A stretch of 13,416 bases of DNA from Rhodospirillaceae bacterium UBA4479 (GTDB lineage: Bacteria > Pseudomonadota > Alphaproteobacteria > Rhodospirillales > Casp-alpha2). How positions within the stretch are numbered: position 1 is the stretch's first letter; each line of letters opens with the position of its first letter. The DNA lies in assembly GCA_002389175.1 (NCBI GenBank), contig DGNZ01000056.1, positions 1 through 13,416 of the forward strand. Direction: 5' to 3'. Below the pieces are notes generated by a model, which ran no database searches, was not told the origin of the DNA, and saw only the letters and a program-made list of their open reading frames with translations. Position numbers and translations under genes: made by a program. Of this stretch, positions 7,164 through 13,416 are shown in pieces.

Positions 7164-7265
7164 TTCACGTCTCCTTAAGCGTAAAACGAAGAAATCAGGT
7201 TGCCGAAGCGGGCGCAAGGCCTCAACCTATAGTCAAAATAAAATGTGGCTGGGGAGCATCACAAC
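7164..7265. promoter_or_regulatory. Divergent promoter region, ugpQ and maeB
   Basis: This 102-base gap separates the divergent ugpQ-like and maeB genes and must carry at least one promoter for each. For maeB a -10-like TATAGT is visible at 7228-7233, with GGGGAG at 7251-7256 as ribosome site nine bases before the ATG. I cannot identify a well-spaced -35. For ugpQ the AAGGAG ribosome site is clear. No convincing operator is seen. Confidence 0.35.
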
Positions 7266-9539
7266 ATGGCAGACAAAACTCTCGACGAACGCGCGCTTGA
7301 ATATCACCGTAAAGCGCCTGCAGGGAAATTGCAGATTCAAGCAACCAAGCCGTTGGCAACGCAACGTGACTTGGCACTTGCATACTCTCCCGGGGTTGCT
7401 GCCGCATGTAACGTGATCGTCGACGACCCCATGCAATCCTATGAAATGACCAACCGCGGCAACTTGGTTGCGGTGATCACGAACGGCACTGCGGTTTTAG
7501 GGCTTGGCCCTATTGGTGCCGCTGCATCAAAACCCGTCATGGAAGGGAAAGCGGTTCTCTTTAAAAAATTCGCCAACATCGATTGCTTCGATATCGAAGT
7601 TGACGAGTTAGATCCAGAAAAGCTGGTCGAAATTATCGCCCCGCTGGAACCCACGTTTGGCGCAATCAACCTAGAAGACATCAAAGCACCCGATTGCTTC
7701 ATCGTCGAAGAACGCCTGCGCGAGCGGATGAACATTCCTGTGTTCCACGATGATCAGCACGGCACTGCCATTGTGTGTGCGGCTGCGATCCTGAATGGTC
7801 TTCGCTTGCAAAATAAAAAATTCGAAGACGTTAAAATAGTATCGACGGGCGGTGGTGCGGCTGGCATCGCGTGCTTGGACCTTTTGGTGACAATGGGCGT
7901 ACAGGTCAAAAACGTGTGGCTCGCGGATCACGTCGGCGTTGTCTACCAAGGTCGCGAAGAATTCATGAATGATCGTAAGTCTCGCTACGCGCAGGATACC
8001 GATCTTCGCGAATTGTCCGATGTCATCAATGACGCCGATGTTTTCTTGGGACTTTCAGCAGCAGGTATTTTGACTCCGGACATGGTCAAAAAGATGGATT
8101 CGAAACCCTTCATCTTGGCTCTCGCAAATCCCAACCCAGAAATCACCCCCGAAGATGCGAAGGCCGCAAACCCTGATGCGATCATTGCGACCGGTCGCTC
8201 TGATTATCCGAACCAGGTGAACAACGTTCTGTGTTTCCCGTTTATCTTCCGCGGTGCGCTTGATTGCGGGGCGACAACAATCAACGAAGAAATGAAAAAA
8301 GCGGCCGTGAAGGCCATTGCAGATCTTGCGATGGCTGAAAGCGACGAACGCGTAGCCGTTGCGTATTCCGGTGAGGACCTGGTATTCGGTCCAGAATATC
8401 TGATTCCAAAGCCATTTGATCCTCGACTTATCAGCGAAATCGCTCCTGCTGTGGCCAAGGCGGCCATGGAATCGGGGGTCGCGACACGCCCGATCAAAGA
8501 TTTTGATGCCTATTCCGAAACGCTGGCACGGTTTGTTTTCCGTTCTGGCATGTTGATGAAGCCGGTATTTGAGCGCGCACGAAAAGATCCCAAACGTATT
8601 GTGTTTGCCGAGGGTGAGGACGAACGCGTCCTGCGTGCGGTTCAAGCGTTGGTCGATGACCGACTTGCAAAACCCCATCTTATCGGACGCCCAAAAGTAA
8701 TTGCGCGTCGTATTGAAAAGTTGGGGCTGCGCATTCAACCCGATATTCATTTTGATATCACTAATCCCCAAGATGACCCCCGCTATGAAGCCTATTGGGA
8801 ATTATACCATTCCTTGAACGAGCGTCGGGGTGTCACAATCGATGATGCCAAAACGATTGTGCGCACGAACACCACTGTCATCGCCGGACTGATGCTGCAA
8901 CGTGGCGAAGTCGATGCGATGATTTGTGGAACCTATGGGCAATACAACTGGCACCTTAAATACGTTTTAGACATCATCGGCAAAGCTGATGGCGTTAAAG
9001 ATGTATCGGCACTGAGTGCACTGATTTTGAATAAGGGAACGTATTTCCTGTGTGATACGCACGTTTCCATTGATCCATCACCCGAAGAAATTGTCGAGAT
9101 GACATTACTTGGTGTGAATACCGTGCGCCGATTCGGGGTGCAGCCGAAAGTGGCCCTGCTTTCCCATTCAAATTTTGGCAGTTCTGACTGTCCTTCCGCA
9201 CACAAGATGCAAGAAGCGATGCAGATGTTTATGGATGCCAAAGTCGATTTTGAGGTCGAGGGCGAAATGAAAGCCGACACCGCTCTTGATGAAGAATTAA
9301 GAGAACGCATTTTCCCGCACGCACGTCTGTCTGGCGCTGCGAATATGTTGGTCTTCCCGAATATTGATTCAGCCAATACAGCCTTCAATTTGCTGAAAGA
9401 ATTGGGAGATGGCCTTTCTGTCGGACCTATTTTGGTGGGCGCGGCAAAACCAGTGCACATTCTATCCCCGGCGGTCACATCGCGTGGTATCTACAACATG
9501 AGCGCGGTCGCCGTTATGGATGCCCAGGCAACTCAATAA
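7266..9539 (+). CDS. maeB: NADP-dependent malic enzyme with C-terminal phosphotransacetylase-like domain
   Basis: This 757-residue protein oxidatively decarboxylates malate to pyruvate with reduction of NAD(P), feeding pyruvate and reducing power from the TCA cycle. The N-terminal ~420 residues are the malic enzyme: AYSPGVAAACN near the start, the metal-binding HDDQHGT from H161, and the Rossmann GGGAAG at G195-G200. The C-terminal ~330 residues (from about FRSGMLMKPVFERARKDP) resemble phosphotransacetylase. In this family that part is thought to be regulatory (acetyl-CoA response) rather than catalytic. Length is standard for the MaeB class. Cofactor preference is inferred from class, not from residues. 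The ATG at 7266 with GGGGAG upstream is preferred over the GTG at 7245. The next gene on the same strand is 224 bases away, so it is probably transcribed alone. Confidence 0.96.
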   Translation: MADKTLDERALEYHRKAPAGKLQIQATKPLATQRDLALAYSPGVAAACNVIVDDPMQSYEMTNRGNLVAVITNGTAVLGLGPIGAAASKPVMEGKAVLFKKFANIDCFDIEVDELDPEKLVEIIAPLEPTFGAINLEDIKAPDCFIVEERLRERMNIPVFHDDQHGTAIVCAAAILNGLRLQNKKFEDVKIVSTGGGAAGIACLDLLVTMGVQVKNVWLADHVGVVYQGREEFMNDRKSRYAQDTDLRELSDVINDADVFLGLSAAGILTPDMVKKMDSKPFILALANPNPEITPEDAKAANPDAIIATGRSDYPNQVNNVLCFPFIFRGALDCGATTINEEMKKAAVKAIADLAMAESDERVAVAYSGEDLVFGPEYLIPKPFDPRLISEIAPAVAKAAMESGVATRPIKDFDAYSETLARFVFRSGMLMKPVFERARKDPKRIVFAEGEDERVLRAVQALVDDRLAKPHLIGRPKVIARRIEKLGLRIQPDIHFDITNPQDDPRYEAYWELYHSLNERRGVTIDDAKTIVRTNTTVIAGLMLQRGEVDAMICGTYGQYNWHLKYVLDIIGKADGVKDVSALSALILNKGTYFLCDTHVSIDPSPEEIVEMTLLGVNTVRRFGVQPKVALLSHSNFGSSDCPSAHKMQEAMQMFMDAKVDFEVEGEMKADTALDEELRERIFPHARLSGAANMLVFPNIDSANTAFNLLKELGDGLSVGPILVGAAKPVHILSPAVTSRGIYNMSAVAVMDAQATQ

Positions 9540-9562
9540 GCGTTAGGACATTTTCATCCGCC

Positions 9563-9594
9563 ACCAAATTCATTGGTTAACGTTTAACGTTTTT
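9563..9594 (+). terminator. Weak terminator-like stem after maeB
   Basis: ACCAA (9563-9567), loop ATTCA and TTGGT (9573-9577) form a 5-bp stem. It is followed after 12 bases by a T run at 9590-9594. An AACGTT-T-AACGTT direct repeat lies between. The stem is short and the T run distant, so this is only a candidate. In the rest of the 9540-9763 gap I see a TATATT that could be a -10, but no convincing -35, small RNA or ORF. Confidence 0.25.
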
Positions 9595-9763
9595 CAAAGG
9601 TATTGAGGCCAAATTGGTAGCAACACACCACAATCGGGTATATTTTGGGCATGGGATTGATGCGTGGGACTTGGTGATTGCACCCAGGATCGCAATTCCG
9701 TATTAAACGAACACGTGGACATCAACATGACTGTCCAGTTAAGGGTTTTAGGACGTTAACCAT

Positions 9764-11620
9764 ATGCGGTTTTTTTCAGCTCTTTTAGTGTCTGGAATTC
9801 TACTGTCAGCGAATGCTGCCTGGTCAATTCCGCGCGATGAAGCACCGCAAGAGCGCAATCCCATTGAATGGTTCTTGTCCGACTTGGGCAGCCTGTTACG
9901 AACGGCGGCCAAAGCAATAGATCAACATCACATTGCTGATAGTTCTGCGCAGACACCCGACGCAACATCCATCGAGACTCAGTTCAGTAATGACACTGAC
10001 GTTGATCTATTCAACTCAGCTGAATTTGAATCAATCCTGTCCCAGGGCATTCCAGCTGATCAAAGCCAGAACAGAACTGAGCCCAAGCAAAATATCAGCG
10101 ATTTATTTGAGAACATTTTGGCGTTCTTCAATCAAAATGCACAACCGGGGGCCGTTCCGACAGCTAACGTCGATGAAAACATCGCAAGTCTCGATTTCGT
10201 CGACAACGATGCCTCTGATGAACTTTTGCCTACAAAGAGCGAAAACCCAACTGACCTCGTAGAAGTCGATTCACCTGCCATTGATCACCCAGATGTTGAT
10301 TTGTTCGCAGTCTTTGAAAATGCTGCAGCAGCGTACGAAAATGATGAGGGCATCGAGCCGACAAAGGACGCCACCCCCGCACTCGAAGGATTCTTCGCAT
10401 CGTTGGGCGAAGTCTTTTCGCTCGCATCATCAGATATCGCCTCTGACGATGCTGTCGTCGTTGATCTACCAAAAGAGACGGGTACATCTTCGACCGTTGA
10501 TGATACCGACAAAGCTCTCGACCAAAATGCCGTTGTTGAGACATCGGAAGAGCCAGAGCAGGCACTAGAACAAGTTGCCGACATCACTTCGTTTGAGCCT
10601 GCTCCATGGCAGGTTCATCCGCATGTCGCCGTATTTGCACCTGAAACAAATATATTCGACGATTCAATGGCGCCTGTGCCTGCCCCCATCGCGCCAAAAG
10701 CTCAAAAAATTCAAGCCGTTGACGTGGCCCAAACTGATCCCGTTATTCGCAAGCGGACATGGCAAAATCCAGCCAACCGTAATCATCTATCTCTCGGTCG
10801 CACCAAAACTGCCGACCTTCCAGAAGATGACGCAGGTTTCTTTGATCACTTGGTTGAAACATTTATCGGTGAAAGCGATTCAACTGCGGATCAGAACGAA
10901 GTCCTCGCAAATAAAATTCCAGATCGTCTCATTCCAGAAGAAAAGCTCGACCTCGGGTACATTGCCCCAGATGCGGCGCTTGATACTGGTCCAGCTGATG
11001 AACTTACAACCATTGGCGACAGCATCTTAAAGAACATTGATCTTTACCTGGGGACCAACACCGTGATCGGGCGTCAGTACGAGCCATCTTTGCATCCGTC
11101 AAATGCATGTATTGAACGCAGCCTTCAGGTCAGCGTCTTTTGTGTTGCCGAAATCAAATGGCCTGCTGCAATCGCCTCAAGCTTTGCCCAAGACACTGCA
11201 TTCACCCTCCCCGGCGAAGGTGTCATTCGTTACGAGAATGGCCGCATCAGCCGCGTTTACACTCCCTTCAAAGCCAACGATTTTGCCGAAGTCGTGAAGT
11301 TCATGCAGCGCCAGTTTGGTCCGCCGCTAGAGCGTGAGATCGTCTGGATGCACATGATCGAAGCGACCAAAATGCCGAATACCACATTCCGCTGGCGTGC
11401 TGTATCTGCGGATCGCAAAGATTCCATCGTCTTAGAAGTTCGCAACTTTGATGACCTACGCCGTTCGTTTGCTGATTTAAACCGTGGCATGGTTCGTCTT
11501 TATCGTGACGGCTCCCGGCCGATCTTTAAGCATCTTTCCACGATGGATTTGATGCTCATTCAACGCCGCCGGGTATCCCAAGCCCCCGTCGTACCCAGCA
11601 ACGATACTACCGCAAACTAG
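9764..11620 (+). CDS. Secreted acidic protein of unknown function with repeated hydrophobic motifs
   Basis: This 618-residue protein begins with a clear signal peptide (MRFFSALLVSGILLSANAAWS), so it is exported to the periplasm or beyond. Residues 25-430 are rich in Asp, Glu, Ala, Ser and Thr and look mostly disordered. They are punctuated by short segments with a shared pattern: EWFLSDLGSLL (35-45), DLFENILAFF (113-122), DLFAVFENAAAAY (179-191), GFFASLGEVF (209-218) and GFFDHLVETF (358-367). DVDLF occurs twice (79-83 and 177-181). Residues about 445-605 look like a folded domain: two cysteines (C449, C460, possibly a disulfide), VAEIKWP, GEGVIRYENGR, MQRQFGPPLERE, LEVRNFDDLR and PIFKHLSTMDLMLIQ. 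I believe similar C-terminal domains occur in Rhodospirillales hypothetical proteins, but cannot name a family. AGGA lies ten bases before the ATG. Confidence 0.82.
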   Translation: MRFFSALLVSGILLSANAAWSIPRDEAPQERNPIEWFLSDLGSLLRTAAKAIDQHHIADSSAQTPDATSIETQFSNDTDVDLFNSAEFESILSQGIPADQSQNRTEPKQNISDLFENILAFFNQNAQPGAVPTANVDENIASLDFVDNDASDELLPTKSENPTDLVEVDSPAIDHPDVDLFAVFENAAAAYENDEGIEPTKDATPALEGFFASLGEVFSLASSDIASDDAVVVDLPKETGTSSTVDDTDKALDQNAVVETSEEPEQALEQVADITSFEPAPWQVHPHVAVFAPETNIFDDSMAPVPAPIAPKAQKIQAVDVAQTDPVIRKRTWQNPANRNHLSLGRTKTADLPEDDAGFFDHLVETFIGESDSTADQNEVLANKIPDRLIPEEKLDLGYIAPDAALDTGPADELTTIGDSILKNIDLYLGTNTVIGRQYEPSLHPSNACIERSLQVSVFCVAEIKWPAAIASSFAQDTAFTLPGEGVIRYENGRISRVYTPFKANDFAEVVKFMQRQFGPPLEREIVWMHMIEATKMPNTTFRWRAVSADRKDSIVLEVRNFDDLRRSFADLNRGMVRLYRDGSRPIFKHLSTMDLMLIQRRRVSQAPVVPSNDTTAN

Positions 11621-11647
11621 TCATCATCTCTATCTAAGTGATTTTGC

Positions 11648-11660
11648 GGGCTTCTTGCCC
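11648..11660 (+). terminator. Weak terminator-like stem after the acidic secreted protein gene
   Basis: GGGC (11648-11651), loop TTCTT and GCCC (11657-11660) form a 4-bp GC-only stem followed by TTTAAA. It lies 28 bases after the stop. The stem is minimal and the T run is only three long, so this is a low-confidence call. Confidence 0.25.
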
Positions 11661-11701
11661 TTTAAACCCTCCATATATTGTTGATAGAGTGCTGTTAACG
11701 C

Positions 11702-11721
11702 GCGGACGATTTCTCGTCCGC
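11702..11721 (+). promoter_or_regulatory. Perfect hairpin in the leader of the AOR gene
   Basis: GCGGACGA (11702-11709), loop TTTC, and TCGTCCGC (11714-11721) form a perfect 8-bp GC-rich stem ending 35 bases before the AOR ATG. It is followed by CTTAATG and not by a T run, so it is a poor intrinsic terminator. The ribosome site GGAG (11745-11748) is not part of the stem. It could be an operator for a dimeric regulator or a 5' leader structure. Confidence 0.5.
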
Positions 11722-11756
11722 CTTAATGCGATACACACAAATTCGGAGAATGCCTC

Positions 11757-13416
11757 ATGGGTTGGCAAGGTAACGTTTTACGGGTCAATTTAACGCGCGG
11801 CGAAATTATTCGCGAACCGCTTAATATGGAATGGGCGGAAACATACATCGGCCAGCGTGGGCTTGGTTCCAAATACCTTACCGAAGAAGTCGACCCTATG
11901 GTTGATGCTTTGGCTCCTGAAAATAATCTCATCTTTGCCACCGGCCCTTTAACGGCGACAGGCGCATCTACAGGTGGTCGCTATTCGGTGATTACCAAGG
12001 GGGCACTGACCAACGCCATCGCGTGTTCTAATTCAGGCGGACAGTTTGGTGCGTTCCTAAAACTCGCGGGCTGGGACATGCTAATCCTAGAAGGCAAGTC
12101 ACCAGAGCCTGTGTACTTGTTAATTAAAAACGACAAAATCGAAATTTTGCCCGCCACCGATTTCATCTGGGGCGAAACCGTCTGGGAAACCGAAGACCGT
12201 ATCCATGCCAAGCATCAAAACCCGAATTTAAAGATCGCCTCTATCGGTATTTCTGGCGAGAACCTGTGCCGCTTTGCCTGTGTCATGAATGATCGTGACC
12301 GTGCCGCCGGGCGTTCCGGCGTCGGGGCCGTCATGGGATCAAAAAACCTCAAAGCCATCGCCGCCTATGGCAGTGTCGGCACCAAGGTCGCGAACCCCAA
12401 AGAATTCATGGAAGCCAACGCCGCCGCACGTGCCAAGCTTGATCCAAGTGCACCACGGAAACGCCTATCCACCATAGGCACGCACGCCATGCTCGATGTT
12501 ACCAATTCGTACGGTTCATTGCCGACATTGAACTGCCGCGCTGTCCAATTCGAAGGTGCCGCCAAGGTCAACGTGAAAGCCGCGCACGCCCCGCGCCGCA
12601 GCGACGGACGCGCCAACGTGCAAGCCAACAAGGCCTGCTTTGCGTGCTCCATCGGGTGTGGTCGGATCGCGACCATGGACAAAAACCATTTTTCGATCAA
12701 AGACAAGCCGCAGTATCACACGTCGATGGGCGGGCTGGAATACGAGAGCATTTTCGCCGTCGGTCCCATGTGTGGCGTCGATGATATTGATGCCGCAACC
12801 TATGCCAGCGCGCTATGTAACGAACATGGCATGGACCCCATCTCATTCGGAGTTAGCTTGGCTGCTGCCATGGAACTGTATGACATCGGCGTCATCACCA
12901 AGGAACACACCGGTGGCATGGCGCTCGATTTCGGCTCAGCCGAAGCACTTTGCTGGGCCGCCGAAGTCACCGGGACGTCGACAGGGTTCGGGAAAGATAT
13001 TGGACTTGGCGCCAAACGACTGTGCGAAAAATACGGCCATCCGGAATTGTCGATGACGGTGAAGGGCCAGGAATTCCCCGGCTACGACCCCCGCGCCATG
13101 CAGGGCATGGGCTTGGCTTACGCGACATCGAACCGCGGCGCCTGCCATCTGCGCGCCAGCCCGTTCCAAGACGATTTCGCGCACGTGCGCACCGAAGGCA
13201 AAGCTGCCATCGTCAAGAAATCGCAAGATCGCAACGCAGCGTGGGATTCCACGGGTGTGTGCCTGTTCGCAGGCAATGCCTGGGAAGTCGATGATTTGGT
13301 CGCGCAATTGGCCGGCGCGCTGCCGGGTGATTGGTCCGTCGACCGCTTCTTCGAGGCGGGTGAGCGGATTTGGAATATGGAGCGGATGTTCAACAACCGC
13401 GCCGGCTTCACAGCCG
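11757..13416 (+). CDS. Aldehyde:ferredoxin oxidoreductase family protein (tungsten/molybdenum), 3' end outside window
   Basis: The 553 visible residues match the AOR family, which binds a bis-pyranopterin tungsten (or molybdenum) cofactor and one [4Fe-4S] cluster, and interconverts aldehydes and carboxylic acids using ferredoxin. N-terminal signatures are GRGEI-like TRGE, QRGLGSKYL and ATGPLTATGA. They are followed by AGRSGVGAVMGSKNLKAI (about residues 183-201). The cluster cysteines are all present: C294, C297 and C301 in CFACSIGC, and C502 in TGVCLFAGN, nearly matching the positions in the Pyrococcus enzyme (288, 291, 295, 494). GLEYESIFAVGPMCG is the cofactor-side segment. About 60-90 residues are missing at the C-terminus. 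GGAG sits eight bases before the ATG. The real substrate, electron partner and metal cannot be told; partner genes may follow outside the window. Confidence 0.94.
   Translation, partial: MGWQGNVLRVNLTRGEIIREPLNMEWAETYIGQRGLGSKYLTEEVDPMVDALAPENNLIFATGPLTATGASTGGRYSVITKGALTNAIACSNSGGQFGAFLKLAGWDMLILEGKSPEPVYLLIKNDKIEILPATDFIWGETVWETEDRIHAKHQNPNLKIASIGISGENLCRFACVMNDRDRAAGRSGVGAVMGSKNLKAIAAYGSVGTKVANPKEFMEANAAARAKLDPSAPRKRLSTIGTHAMLDVTNSYGSLPTLNCRAVQFEGAAKVNVKAAHAPRRSDGRANVQANKACFACSIGCGRIATMDKNHFSIKDKPQYHTSMGGLEYESIFAVGPMCGVDDIDAATYASALCNEHGMDPISFGVSLAAAMELYDIGVITKEHTGGMALDFGSAEALCWAAEVTGTSTGFGKDIGLGAKRLCEKYGHPELSMTVKGQEFPGYDPRAMQGMGLAYATSNRGACHLRASPFQDDFAHVRTEGKAAIVKKSQDRNAAWDSTGVCLFAGNAWEVDDLVAQLAGALPGDWSVDRFFEAGERIWNMERMFNNRAGFTA

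Noticed and set aside
6697..7416. 239-codon open frame on the plus strand over ugpQ and the start of maeB
   Set aside because: It is antisense to the GDPD gene, crosses the divergent promoter region and runs into maeB; no domain or ribosome site supports it.
8055..8771. 238-codon open frame on the minus strand inside maeB
   Set aside because: It lies wholly antisense to a clear malic enzyme, has no recognisable domain and an unnatural composition; it is a by-product of maeB codon use.
9540..9763. Possible small RNA or small gene in the gap after maeB
   Set aside because: Only short weak stems (such as ATTGC/GCAAT) and a TATATT are seen; no ORF, strong promoter or strong terminator supports a gene.

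Overview
The window looks like ordinary chromosome from a mid-GC alphaproteobacterium, most likely marine and Rhodospirillales-like. The support is a DUF1491 protein (a family I know mainly from alphaproteobacteria), a malic enzyme fused to a phosphotransacetylase-like domain, a CcoS protein, and a fused SpmA-SpmB membrane protein in a context with no other sporulation gene. Placement below class is inference. I see no tRNA, rRNA, CRISPR array, insertion sequence or phage gene.

Left part (1-3392): a sensor histidine kinase with three PAS domains runs leftward off the window edge. It is divergent from a TTG-started DUF1491 gene, and a 7-bp inverted repeat lies between them. DUF1491 converges on a small parvulin-type peptidyl-prolyl isomerase. 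Divergent from the isomerase is a membrane-anchored protein with a long Ala/Pro/acidic linker and C-terminal Sel1 repeats.

Middle (3393-7163): a short rightward segment holds what I read as a decayed ccoI/fixI copper P-type ATPase gene. Only its last ~70 codons, covering the final two membrane helices, are clean; they abut an intact ccoS. No ccoNOP or ccoGH is present. Facing it is a leftward, tightly spaced unit: glycerophosphodiester phosphodiesterase (ugpQ-like), fused SpmAB, and an EamA/DMT exporter whose start overlaps the spmAB stop (TGATG).

Right part (7164-13416): maeB, divergent from the ugpQ unit, encodes the 757-residue malic enzyme/PTA-like protein. After a 224-base gap comes a secreted, very acidic 618-residue protein of unknown function. 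It has recurring short aromatic/hydrophobic segments spaced along a disordered-looking chain and a conserved-looking C-terminal domain with two cysteines. A perfect 8-bp hairpin then precedes a tungsten/molybdenum aldehyde:ferredoxin oxidoreductase family gene, which runs off the right edge with all four iron-sulfur cysteines visible.

Most genes belong to recognised families. The parts most worth a second look are the ccoI remnant with its preserved tail next to ccoS, the repeat-bearing acidic secreted protein, and the hairpin in front of the AOR gene.
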